64,000 nucleotides of DNA, taken from assembly GCA_900469615.1 (NCBI GenBank), contig UBYA01000020.1, positions 1-64,000 on the forward strand. The letters are read 5' to 3'. Positions 7,710 through 16,248 of this stretch are shown piece by piece. The stretch comes from Hyphomicrobiales bacterium. Its GTDB lineage: Bacteria > Pseudomonadota > Alphaproteobacteria > Rhizobiales > Rhizobiaceae. Under the pieces are notes generated by a model. The model was given only the letters and a program-made list of their open reading frames with translations. It had not been told where the DNA came from and did not search any database. Position 1 is the first letter of the stretch; every line of letters starts with the position of its first letter. The position numbers were made by a program, and so were the translations under genes.

Positions 7710-10157
7710 CTACCCCTTGATCCGCACCATCTGCGGATCATAGAGCGGCTTCAGCGACACCTGGCACGGCACGCGGCTCTGCGCGACGTCGAGCTCGTAG
7801 CGTCCTGACAACACGAAATCTTCCGTCACGCCGCCGGGGTCGCGGACATAACCGTAACCGATGGCCTTGCCGATCGTGTAGCCGTAGCCGCCGCTCGACA
7901 GCCAGCCGACGCGCTGCCCGTCGCGATAGATCGTCTCGCGGCCGAGAAGCACGATCTCGGGATCGTCGGGCACGAAGCAGGCGAGCATCTTCTTCACGCC
8001 GGATGCCAGCTGCCGCGCGATCGCCTCCCTGCCGCGGAATGGGACGTCCTTCTTCATCTTCACTGCCCAGCCGAGCCCGGCCTCGACCGGCGTATGGTCC
8101 GGGCCAATATCGGAACCCCAGGCGCGATATCCCTTCTCCAGACGGCAGCTTTCGATGGCGCGATAACCGGCATTGATAAGGCCGTGCTCACGGCCGGCAT
8201 CCATCAGCACGTCATAGACGGTAGCGGCATATTCCACCGGCACATGCAACTCATAGCCGAGCTCGCCGACATAGGTGATGCGCAGCGCCCTGACCGGGCA
8301 ACCCGCAATCCCGACGGTCTTCACCTTGCCGAAAGGGAATGCGGCGTTCGAAACGTCGGCCGAGGTCACAGCCTGCAAGATGGCGCGCGACTTCGGCCCC
8401 ATCAGCGACAGCACCGAATAGGCCGAGGTCACATCCACCAGCTCCGCATGCATCTCCAGCGGAATATTACGGGCGATCCAGTCGAAATCATGGGTAGCGA
8501 AGCCGGTGCCAGTGGTGATGTAGAATTCGTTCTCGGCAATGCGGGCAACAGTGACGTCGCACTCGATGCCGCCCCGGTCGTTCAGCATCTGGGTATAGGT
8601 CAAGGCGCCGACGGGCTTGGCGACATCGTTGGAGGCGATCCAGGACATCGCCGCCTCGGCATCCCGCCCCTTCAGCACGAACTTGGCAAAGGACGTCTGG
8701 TCGAAGATGACGGCCGCCTCGCGCACCGCCTTGTGCTCTCGCCCGACGGCGTCGAACCAGTTCTGCCTGCCATAGGTATAGATGTCCTTCGGCTCCTCGC
8801 CGGCAAAGAGATCGGCAAACCAGTTCGGGCGCTCCCACCCGAGCTTTTCGCCGAAGCAGGCGCCCTGCGCCTTCAGGTGGTCGTAAAGCGGCGACTTGCG
8901 GGAGGGTCGCCCGCTCGAATGCTCCTCGAAGGGCCATGCCATGGTGTAATGCTTGCCATAGGCTTCCAGCGTGCGGGTGCGCACCCAGTCGGTGTCGAAA
9001 TGCGGACGGCCGAAGCGCCTGATGTCGACCGGCCAGAGATCGTAGGGCGGCTCGCCCTTGGCGACCCATTCGGCAAGCGCCATGCCCGCCCCGCCGGCCG
9101 AGGCGATGCCGAAGGCGTTAAAGCCGGCGCCGACGAAGAAATTCCCCAGTTCCGGCGCCTCGCCAAGAATGAAATTGCCATCGGGCGTAAAACTCTCCGG
9201 GCCGCAAAGGAGCTGCTTGATACCGGCGGTCTGCAAAGCCGGCACGCGCACCAGCGCCTGCTCCATGATCTGTTCGAAATGATCGAAATTGCTGTCGAGC
9301 AGCGTGTAATGGAAATCCTTGGGGATGCCGTCGAGCGCCCAGGGGATCGGGTTCGGCTCATATCCGCCCATGACCAGTCCGCCGACCTCCTCCTTGTAAT
9401 AGGTCAGCCGGTCCGGATCGCGCAGCGTCGGCAGGTTGGAGGGCACACCGAAGGATTCGGTGATGAGATATTGATGCTCCACCGAGACGAGCGGCACATT
9501 GACGCCGAAACGGGCGGCAAAGGTTCGCGTCCATTGGCCGGCGCAGACCACGACACGCTCGCATTCGATACGGCCCTTCTCGGTGACGACGGCGCGAATC
9601 CGGCCTTTGTCGATCTCCAGATCGAGAACCTCGGTATCCTCGAAAATCGACACACCGCTCATGCGGGCGCCCTTGGCCAGCGCCTGGGTGATGTCGGAAG
9701 GATTGGCCTGCCCGTCGGTCGGCAGGAAGGCTGCGCCGACGAGGTCGTCGACATCCATCAAGGGCCAGAGATCGCGCGCCTCCTGCGGTGTCAGGAGATG
9801 CATCTGCAACCCGAAGGATTGCGCGGTCGTCGCCTGCCGCTTCACCTCCGTCCAGCGTTCTTCGTTGCAAGCGAGGCGCAGGCCGCCATTCATCTTCCAG
9901 CCGGTGGCGAGCCCCGTCTCCGCCTCGAGCTTCTTGTAGAGATCGACGGAGTAGCCGAGCATCTGCGTGATGTTGGCGCTGGTGCGCAGCTGACCGACGA
10001 GACCGGCGGCATGGAACGTCGTGCCCGAGGTCAGCTTCTTGCGCTCCAGCAGCACCGTATCGGTGAAGCCGAGCTTGCCGAGATGGTAGGCCGTCGAGCA
10101 GCCGATGATGCCGCCGCCGATGACGACGGTTTTCGCTGTGGTCGGCAGTTCCTTCAT
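7710..10157 (-). CDS. FAD/GcvT-type dehydrogenase, dimethylglycine/sarcosine dehydrogenase-like
   Basis: A two-part protein of 815 residues. The N-terminal half is a DAO-type FAD oxidoreductase with GGGIIG at about 14-19 and SGTTFHAAGL at 44-53; His49 aligns with the covalent flavin histidine of dimethylglycine and sarcosine dehydrogenases. The C-terminal half (from about 430) is a GcvT/aminomethyltransferase fold that passes the methyl carbon to tetrahydrofolate. The family demethylates N-methylglycines such as dimethylglycine. It is followed 9 bp upstream on the same strand by a choline-kinase-like gene, and a DeoR-type regulator is divergent. The exact N-methyl substrate is not fixed by sequence. 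Confidence 0.85.
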   Translation of the reverse strand: MKELPTTAKTVVIGGGIIGCSTAYHLGKLGFTDTVLLERKKLTSGTTFHAAGLVGQLRTSANITQMLGYSVDLYKKLEAETGLATGWKMNGGLRLACNEERWTEVKRQATTAQSFGLQMHLLTPQEARDLWPLMDVDDLVGAAFLPTDGQANPSDITQALAKGARMSGVSIFEDTEVLDLEIDKGRIRAVVTEKGRIECERVVVCAGQWTRTFAARFGVNVPLVSVEHQYLITESFGVPSNLPTLRDPDRLTYYKEEVGGLVMGGYEPNPIPWALDGIPKDFHYTLLDSNFDHFEQIMEQALVRVPALQTAGIKQLLCGPESFTPDGNFILGEAPELGNFFVGAGFNAFGIASAGGAGMALAEWVAKGEPPYDLWPVDIRRFGRPHFDTDWVRTRTLEAYGKHYTMAWPFEEHSSGRPSRKSPLYDHLKAQGACFGEKLGWERPNWFADLFAGEEPKDIYTYGRQNWFDAVGREHKAVREAAVIFDQTSFAKFVLKGRDAEAAMSWIASNDVAKPVGALTYTQMLNDRGGIECDVTVARIAENEFYITTGTGFATHDFDWIARNIPLEMHAELVDVTSAYSVLSLMGPKSRAILQAVTSADVSNAAFPFGKVKTVGIAGCPVRALRITYVGELGYELHVPVEYAATVYDVLMDAGREHGLINAGYRAIESCRLEKGYRAWGSDIGPDHTPVEAGLGWAVKMKKDVPFRGREAIARQLASGVKKMLACFVPDDPEIVLLGRETIYRDGQRVGWLSSGGYGYTIGKAIGYGYVRDPGGVTEDFVLSGRYELDVAQSRVPCQVSLKPLYDPQMVRIKG

Positions 10158-10166
10158 CGTATCACC

Positions 10167-11045
10167 TCAAGAATTGCGAAAATCCTGCCAGGCGCTCTCG
10201 AAGCGCCGCAGATTTTCAGCTGTATAGGAAGAATAATCGAAATCGATGTCGGAATGGATTTCCGAAACCATGCTCCACATCGTCTCGCGCAGGAGCGACG
10301 CGCATTTCATCGCCTGATAGCGCCGGCGCAGATCGTCGCTGATACCGGCCTCGAAATAGGCCGCCAGCATCGCCTCCTCCTGTGCCTCGGAGAATTCATT
10401 GTTGGAGGCAAGGCCGCCGAGGTCGAAAAGTGGCGTGTTGAAGCCGGCATAATCCCAATCGATCAGCCAGAGCCGTTTGCCATCGTCGAGGAAATTCGCA
10501 GCCAGCAGGTCGTTGTGGCCAAAGACTATCTCGAAAGGTCCGGCTTCGCGTTCGAGCCGCTCGGCAATCTCCAGGAAGGAAGGGAGCAGCGTCTCGTGCC
10601 GGCTGCCGTCCGCTTCCAAAGCCGCCGCATAGTCCCTGACGACATGGAAGACCCAGAAAATCGCCGCCGGGCCGCGAAAATGCCGGCGGATATCGCGATG
10701 ACAGGAGCGGACGAGACCCACCACCCGCGCCATCGTCGCAGGCTCGCGGATATCCTGCGCAGACAGCGGCTTCGCATCGATATAGTCAAGCACCAGCAGG
10801 CCGGGCTCGTGATGGAGAACGGCCGGCGACAGGCCGGCGGCATGGGCTGCCCTGCTTGCCGCAACCTCATTGGCGCGGCTGATGTGATGGACTGGAATAT
10901 CCGACCCCAGCCGCACGACGAAACGCCGGCCCGCATTGCCGACCAGATAGTTGCGATTGGTAATGCCGCCCACCAGCGGGGCGATCTCGATCGGCCCGTC
11001 CCAGATGGCGAGAGACTTTATCCTGTCTTCCGGCGTCGCAGTCAT
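10167..11045 (-). CDS. Choline/aminoglycoside kinase-like phosphotransferase
   Basis: A 292-residue APH-fold kinase. The catalytic loop FGHNDLLAANF puts the catalytic Asp at residue 179, and the metal-binding DWD is at 196-198. The N-terminal GGITNRNYLV nucleotide loop resembles choline/ethanolamine kinases (LicA type) more than antibiotic kinases. It is the first gene of a two-gene unit with the dimethylglycine dehydrogenase-like enzyme, 9 bp apart. That context suggests a choline- or betaine-related amine as substrate, although phosphorylation and demethylation are not normally parts of one known route. Cytosolic. Confidence 0.75.
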   Translation of the reverse strand: MTATPEDRIKSLAIWDGPIEIAPLVGGITNRNYLVGNAGRRFVVRLGSDIPVHHISRANEVAASRAAHAAGLSPAVLHHEPGLLVLDYIDAKPLSAQDIREPATMARVVGLVRSCHRDIRRHFRGPAAIFWVFHVVRDYAAALEADGSRHETLLPSFLEIAERLEREAGPFEIVFGHNDLLAANFLDDGKRLWLIDWDYAGFNTPLFDLGGLASNNEFSEAQEEAMLAAYFEAGISDDLRRRYQAMKCASLLRETMWSMVSEIHSDIDFDYSSYTAENLRRFESAWQDFRNS

Positions 11046-11077
11046 TCCCCTCTCCGGTGCTGCGCATCCTTTGGAAT

Positions 11078-11089
11078 AAGAAGCTTCTT
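11078..11089. promoter_or_regulatory. Perfect 12-bp palindrome, candidate DeoR operator
   Basis: AAGAAGCTTCTT is a perfect palindrome 33 bp before the kinase start, inside the 307-bp divergent region shared with the DeoR-type regulator. Position and symmetry suit an operator. The rest of the region (about 11090-11352) is AT-rich near 11100-11160 and shows no open gene. Confidence 0.45.
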
Positions 11090-11352
11090 CACAAAAACAA
11101 TGCTGTCAAGACGCGCGCCACAAAATGAAACGATTATTTGGCTTTTTGTTGGATTTTGAAGGCAAAACCCGATTGGATGCGCTATGGATATTGTGAATAC
11201 GACGCTTCACCGCCAGTGAGAATTGCCTTAAAAACTCAGGCGCGAGGCAACCGGATCGGGGTCGTGCGCGTTGACGCCTCTGGCGGCGACGGGCCGTTTT
11301 TCCGGAAGACACGCATCTTTTGGGATCGATACCCTCAATAGGATCAAGCACC

Positions 11353-12159
11353 ATGTCGGGCATATCCCAGCCGCTTCACTCCAATCATCGCGAACGCGAG
11401 ATCCTGGAGGAACTGCGCCTGGCCGGCGGCGCAAGCCGCATACAATTCCTGGCCGAACGGCTCGGCGTTTCCGAGGAAACCATTCGGCGCAACATCCGCA
11501 GCCTGGAAGCCAACGGGCTGGTGACCAAGGTGCATGGCGGGGTCCATATCAAGGATTCGATGAACGAGCCGCCGCTGCATCTGCGGATGAACGAGAATGC
11601 CGAAGCCAAGCGGATGATCGCAGCCTCGGTTGCCGCCATGATCGAGGATGGCGACACGATCTTCCTCGACGTCGGCTCGACCACCGCCTTCATCGCGGTC
11701 GCGCTGCAGAAGCATCAGAATCTCTTCGTCGTCACCAATGCCATCGCGGTCGCCCACGCGCTTGCCACCCGCAACGGCAACCGCGTCTTCTTTGCCGGCG
11801 GCGAACTGCGCGGCCATGATGGCGGCGCCTTCGGCATGGAAGCCGCCAATTTCCTGCGCCGTTTCAACGTGCGCCACGCCATTCTTTCGGTCGGCGCCAT
11901 CAACGCGACGTCGGGCTTCATGCTGCACGATCTTGAAGAGGCCGAATATTCACGGGAAGCGGCTGCCCGCGCCGAAAATCGCATCGTCGTCGCCGACAGC
12001 GCCAAGTTCGGCCGCAGCGCGCCGATCGTCCTCAGCGAGCCGGCATCCTTCGACGTCCTGGTGACGGACGATACGCCTCCGGCCGATATTCGCGCCATGC
12101 TGGATCGCAACGAGATCGACCTCGTGGTCGCCAACCGGCAACGGGTGGAACGGCGATAG
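11353..12159 (+). CDS. DeoR/GlpR family transcriptional regulator
   Basis: A 268-residue regulator from the ATG at 11353, which I prefer to an ATG 11 codons upstream because AGGATCAAGC precedes it at a normal distance. The N-terminal winged helix-turn-helix (REILEELRLAGGASRIQFLA, then VSEETIRRNIRSLE) is followed by a DeoR sugar-phosphate sensor domain with DGDTIFLDVGSTTAF and NAIAVAHALA. Such proteins usually repress catabolic genes and respond to a phosphorylated metabolite. It is divergent from the kinase/dehydrogenase pair, whose kinase could make the phosphorylated inducer; this is inference. Confidence 0.85.
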   Translation: MSGISQPLHSNHREREILEELRLAGGASRIQFLAERLGVSEETIRRNIRSLEANGLVTKVHGGVHIKDSMNEPPLHLRMNENAEAKRMIAASVAAMIEDGDTIFLDVGSTTAFIAVALQKHQNLFVVTNAIAVAHALATRNGNRVFFAGGELRGHDGGAFGMEAANFLRRFNVRHAILSVGAINATSGFMLHDLEEAEYSREAAARAENRIVVADSAKFGRSAPIVLSEPASFDVLVTDDTPPADIRAMLDRNEIDLVVANRQRVERR

Positions 12160-12160
12160 C

Positions 12161-12231
12161 CTGCCGGAATTCCAGGAAAAGTGCATAGCGGTTTTCCGTC
12201 CGGAATTGCGCAAGAACAAAAGGATGAAGCG
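12161..12231 (+). repeat. Dispersed intergenic repeat, copy 2
   Basis: This stretch after the DeoR gene contains TTCCAGGAAAAGTGCATAGC and then CGGTTTTCCGTCCGGAATTG. It matches copy 1 (61-112, opposite strand) over most of about 45 nt. It fills the gap between the DeoR gene and the convergent LysR gene and may be part of the 3' untranslated region. Confidence 0.6.
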
Positions 12232-12262
12232 TTTTCGCGATTCGAAGAAAGGCGGAAATGCT

Positions 12263-13186
12263 CTATTGCTCGCGCTCGTCTGCGTCGAAGGCGATGGACT
12301 TGCGATAAGTCCTGCACATGGCTTCCAGCGTCTGGGCCGCCTTGCTGGCATGGCGCTCCTTGTGGCGCAGCAGCCGGAAGCTGCGGGCGGGCAGATCGAA
12401 GGTTGCCTGAACCAGCAGCCCCTGCCCGAGATAGGCTTTCGCCGCCGCGCTGGAAATAGCCGCCGCACTTTGACCCACGCAAACCGCCGACAGAACGGCT
12501 TCGTTGGACGGCAGGACCAGCGCCACTTCGAGTTCCCGGGGCGCCGCGCCAAGCCTGGCGACCGCATTCTCGAATTCCGAACGAGTGCCAGACCCCTCCT
12601 CGCGCATCACCCAGGACGTGCCGCCGGCAAGATCGGCGGCCGTCAGTTGCCGCCCGCCCGCCCAGGGGTGGTGCGGCGGCACGACGATGACGAGCGCATC
12701 CTGCGCGACGATCTTCATCGATAGTGCCGGCGCATCGACCTCGCCTTCGATGAAACCCAGTTCGGCCGCACCGTCGACCACGGCCTCGGTGACGGTGCGG
12801 GTATTGCCGATCGTCAGGTCCAGCTCGATGCCGGGATAGTCGCGGTGGAACCGCATCAGCAGCGGCGGCAGCCAGTAGCTGGCAATGGTCTGGCTCGCAT
12901 AGAGGCTGAGCCGGCCACGCTGCAGCCCGCCCAATTCCGAGAGCATGAGCTCTGCCGAGCGCACGCGCGCAAGCGTCGCCTTGGCTTCGCCGAGGAAGGA
13001 GCGGCCGGTTTCCGTGAGTTCGATCCGCCGGCCGACGCGATGGAAGAGTTCGACGCCGTAATAGGCTTCCAGGTTCTTGATCGCGGAGCTGACGGCGGAG
13101 GGTGTCAGGTGGATGGCTTCCGCGGCCTGCGTCAGGTGCTCTCGCTCCGCGACGGCGACGAAAATGGCGAGTTGCTCGAAGGTCAT
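12263..13186 (-). CDS. LysR family regulator of the YeiH-type transporter
   Basis: A 307-residue LysR protein. The N-terminal helix-turn-helix spans about residues 4-60 (LAIFVAVAEREHLTQAAEA, PSAVSSAIKNLE), followed by a substrate-binding co-inducer domain. The N-terminus resembles CysL/YeiE/CbbR-type regulators. It is divergent from the YeiH-family transporter with a 116-bp gap, an arrangement also known for yeiE/yeiH in enterobacteria. It likely controls that gene and itself, with candidate half-sites at 13205-13233. The inducer is unknown; sulfur compounds would fit the family. Confidence 0.88.
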   Translation of the reverse strand: MTFEQLAIFVAVAEREHLTQAAEAIHLTPSAVSSAIKNLEAYYGVELFHRVGRRIELTETGRSFLGEAKATLARVRSAELMLSELGGLQRGRLSLYASQTIASYWLPPLLMRFHRDYPGIELDLTIGNTRTVTEAVVDGAAELGFIEGEVDAPALSMKIVAQDALVIVVPPHHPWAGGRQLTAADLAGGTSWVMREEGSGTRSEFENAVARLGAAPRELEVALVLPSNEAVLSAVCVGQSAAAISSAAAKAYLGQGLLVQATFDLPARSFRLLRHKERHASKAAQTLEAMCRTYRKSIAFDADEREQ

Positions 13187-13204
13187 GGGAAATCATTCTA
13201 ATTA

Positions 13205-13233
13205 ATCGAACGAAACATAGGATAATATTCGAT
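13205..13233. promoter_or_regulatory. Candidate LysR binding site
   Basis: ATCGAA (13205-13210) and TTCGAT (13228-13233) form an inverted repeat with a 17-nt AT-rich spacer in the LysR/YeiH divergent region. This matches the usual layout of a LysR activation site near the promoter, but only one copy exists here to judge by. Confidence 0.4.
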
Positions 13234-13302
13234 GGATGTCGACATAGACAGATGAGACTTTCCTACCGTCACCAAAGCATAACAAATGAATGACGGCACG
13301 AT

Positions 13303-14325
13303 ATGTCCATTGCCCAACGCACGAATATGATCCTCCCAGGCCTGGCGCTGACCTGCGCCGTCGCTCTCTTGGCCTATGCCGCCGAACATGTTGAAACCAG
13401 CCTTCTCGGCGGCCGATGGATCGAAAGCCTGGTGCTTGCCATCGCGCTCGGCATCGCCGTCTGCACGATCAGGCCGCTGAAGCCGGCCATGAAGCCGGGC
13501 ATCGATTTCAGCGCCAAGTTTCTTTTGGAAATCGCCATTGTCCTCCTCGGCGCCTCCATCAGCCTTTCGGCGATCCGCGGCGCAGGTGTCTGGCTGATCG
13601 CCGGGATCGCCATCGTCGTAGTCCTGTCGATCGCCGCCACCTATATGATCGGGCGGGCGCTTGGCCTGCCGCCCAGGCTCGCAACGCTGATCGCCTGCGG
13701 CAATTCGATATGCGGCAACTCGGCCATCGTCGCCGTCGCACCGGTGATCGAGGCGGATTCGCAGGAAATCGCCGCAGCCCTCGCCTTCACCGCCGTCCTC
13801 GGCATCGCCGCCGTGTTCCTGCTGCCGCTTCTCTATTTCCATCTCGGCATGAGCGTTCCGCAATATGGCACCCTGGCCGGACTGACGGTCTACGCCGTGC
13901 CGCAGGTGCTGGCCGCGACCGCCCCCGTCGGCCTGCTCGCCGTCCAGACCGGCACGCTGGTCAAGCTCGTCCGCGTCCTGATGCTCGGTCCGGTCATCTT
14001 CCTGCTCGGCATCATCACCAAGGCGGAGACCGCCGGCACGGACGGACGCACCGGGCACCATCATTCGCTGGTTCCGTGGTTCATCTGCGGCTTTCTCGGC
14101 CTGATGGCCCTTCGCTCCTTCGGGCTTATTCCGGATACGCTGGTGGTGCCGATGGAAACGGTTTCCGGCATCCTGACCGTCATCGCCATGGCTGCGCTCG
14201 GTCTCTCGGTCAATATCCGTTCCGTCGCCCATGCCGGCGGCCGGGTGATCGCGGCGGCCACCCTGTCGCTGCTGACGCTGGGCGCCATCAGCTATGGTCT
14301 GATCGTTGCCCTGCAGATTCAGTAG
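13303..14325 (+). CDS. YeiH/UPF0324 family putative sulfate/sulfite exporter
   Basis: A 340-residue inner-membrane protein with about ten predicted helices and the family's conserved GNSICGNSAIVAVAPVI segment near residues 128-145. It belongs to the YeiH (UPF0324) family, annotated as putative sulfate exporters. Some members are linked to sulfite or taurine/cysteine metabolism. The divergent LysR regulator is its probable control. Its 3' end overlaps the convergent diguanylate cyclase/phosphodiesterase gene by 38 bp. Substrate not provable from sequence. Confidence 0.85.
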   Translation: MSIAQRTNMILPGLALTCAVALLAYAAEHVETSLLGGRWIESLVLAIALGIAVCTIRPLKPAMKPGIDFSAKFLLEIAIVLLGASISLSAIRGAGVWLIAGIAIVVVLSIAATYMIGRALGLPPRLATLIACGNSICGNSAIVAVAPVIEADSQEIAAALAFTAVLGIAAVFLLPLLYFHLGMSVPQYGTLAGLTVYAVPQVLAATAPVGLLAVQTGTLVKLVRVLMLGPVIFLLGIITKAETAGTDGRTGHHHSLVPWFICGFLGLMALRSFGLIPDTLVVPMETVSGILTVIAMAALGLSVNIRSVAHAGGRVIAAATLSLLTLGAISYGLIVALQIQ

Positions 14326-16120
14326 CACGCACGCCGGCACCGGCTGGCGATCGGCTCCGGCTCGTTGCCTGGGCCGATTTCAGCAAAATAGCGGTCTCAC
14401 TTTCGCAAGCGGGATAGCCGATCGCATAACCCTGCAGCTCGTCGCAGCCGAGTTCGGCCAGAATACGCGCGTGATCCTCGGTTTCCACCCCTTCGGCGAC
14501 GACCTCGACATTCAGAGCCTGCGCAATTTCGACGATGGAACCGACGAGACGGCGCTGTTCGTCGGATATGGCTATCGCCGTTACCAGCTGCCGGTCGATC
14601 TTCAGCCGTTTCGGCTTGAGCTTCACCAGGCCGATCAGCGAGGCATGGCCCGAGCCGAAATCGTCGATCTCGATATCGATCCCCATTTCCTTGATGCCGG
14701 CGATATTGGCGAGCACCCTGTCGTCGGGATCGTCGAGAAATATGGTTTCCACCAGTTCGAAGGCGATGGCGTGGCGCGGTATCCTGAGTGCCCGCAATCC
14801 GTCGATCAGATCGGGATCGGCAAGCCGCCGGCCGGAGATATTGACGGCGATGCGCGGCGGCGAGAGACCTTGCGAGACCCAGGCGGCCCGGTCTGCCAGC
14901 GCGCTTTTCAGCACGGACGCATCGATCTCGGCGGTAAGCCCGTATTCGTCGGCGACCTTGAGGAAGGCGGCCGGGTTCAACAGACCTCTTTCAGGATGCC
15001 GCCAGCGCGCCAGCGCTTCCAGCCCGACGATGCTGCGGGTGCGGGCATCCACCTGAATCTGGTAAAAAGGTTCGATCTGGCGCAGCACCGGCGCCAGCCG
15101 CAATTCATCGGCCAGCCGGCGTTCCGCCTGCAGATCGGATTGCAGCTTCGATGTGAAGAACTCCACCCGGTTGCGCCCGAGCTTCTTGGCTTGAAAGAGG
15201 GCCACATCGGATTCCGCCAGCAGGTTGCCCGCACCCTCGGCCCCGCTCATGGCGACGCCGATGGAAGCACCGATCTTCAACATCTCGTTACCGAAACGCA
15301 CCTCGCGCCGCAAGCGCGAGAAAATATCGTCCGCGATCGCCTTCAGCTTCTCGACGCTGCCGACATTGACCAGAACAGCCACGAATTCATCGCCGCCGAT
15401 GCGCGCGACGACATCGTTGGCGGTGATCGCGCCGGAGATTCGCGCGGCTGCGCTCTGCAGCGTGGCGTCGCCGGCGGCATGGCCCCATTTGTCGTTGATT
15501 TCCTTGAAACCATCGAGATCGATATGGAGCACGGCCAAGGTCTCGACCGACGCGTCCTTGCGCAGCTCGGCCAGCCGCCGGTCGAAATAACGGCGATTGG
15601 GAAGCCCCGTCAGATAGTCGTGATCGGCGGCATGCTCTATCCGCGATCGGCTCTGTTCCAGCGCCACGGCGCGCGCTTCGGCAATGGCTTTCTGCTTCGT
15701 CAGTTCCCGATTGAGCAGAACGTCGGCGGTGACATCCCATTCGGCGCCGATGAAGGAGGGCGCTCCATCAGGGCCTTCGTAATAATGTGCGCGCGAGCGC
15801 AGGTGGCGCACCTCTCCGCCGGGCAGGATGATGCGGAACTGGGAATTGTAGAAGCCCTTGTTCTCCAGGGCGGTGTCGAAGTCGTTGATCGCCCTTTCCA
15901 GATCCTCCGGATGCAGCGCCTTCATCCAGACATCGGAAGAGACCCTGCGATTGTGCCGGCGGGTTCCGTAGAGCCTGTGCATCTGGAGATCCCAGAGCAG
16001 TTCCTGGTCATTGACGTTATGCTGCCAGACACCGATTTGAGACGCCTCCAGCGCCAGCTCCAGCCTTCTCAAAAGGTCCTGGAACTCTTCCTCGCTTCGT
16101 CCTGATATCGTCTCTGCCAA
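14288..16120 (-). CDS. PAS-GGDEF-EAL cyclic-di-GMP signalling protein
   Basis: A 610-residue protein with a PAS sensor at about residues 17-140, a diguanylate cyclase domain (GGDEF at 242-246) and an EAL phosphodiesterase domain (EAL at 368-370). The EAL domain keeps the VNIS Asn, FELVET Glu, IDDFGSG, LKIDRQ Lys, AEGVE and LQGYAIG motifs, so it should be able to hydrolyse c-di-GMP. The cyclase active-site motif is also intact, making it potentially bifunctional. No product-inhibition RxxD is seen just before GGDEF. No transmembrane segments are obvious; probably cytosolic. The last 12 codons overlap the end of the YeiH gene on the other strand. Confidence 0.93.
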   Translation of the reverse strand: MAETISGRSEEEFQDLLRRLELALEASQIGVWQHNVNDQELLWDLQMHRLYGTRRHNRRVSSDVWMKALHPEDLERAINDFDTALENKGFYNSQFRIILPGGEVRHLRSRAHYYEGPDGAPSFIGAEWDVTADVLLNRELTKQKAIAEARAVALEQSRSRIEHAADHDYLTGLPNRRYFDRRLAELRKDASVETLAVLHIDLDGFKEINDKWGHAAGDATLQSAAARISGAITANDVVARIGGDEFVAVLVNVGSVEKLKAIADDIFSRLRREVRFGNEMLKIGASIGVAMSGAEGAGNLLAESDVALFQAKKLGRNRVEFFTSKLQSDLQAERRLADELRLAPVLRQIEPFYQIQVDARTRSIVGLEALARWRHPERGLLNPAAFLKVADEYGLTAEIDASVLKSALADRAAWVSQGLSPPRIAVNISGRRLADPDLIDGLRALRIPRHAIAFELVETIFLDDPDDRVLANIAGIKEMGIDIEIDDFGSGHASLIGLVKLKPKRLKIDRQLVTAIAISDEQRRLVGSIVEIAQALNVEVVAEGVETEDHARILAELGCDELQGYAIGYPACESETAILLKSAQATSRSRSPAGAGVRATESAGQRSDHS

Positions 16121-16248
16121 AGAGCTCCACCCCCTTCGGAATTTGAAGAGACTGCCTGACTGCCGCTAAATATATATGCACTACTCCCTTTCACGAACTT
16201 TAATGGCAGCGCATTGTTTCCAATCAGCGGTTTTTTCCAAAATCCCGG

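Noticed and set aside
8094-11159. 1021-codon open frame opposite the dehydrogenase and kinase genes
   Set aside because: It is antisense to two well-supported genes, has no recognisable domain, and reflects the high GC content with few stop codons on the opposite strand.
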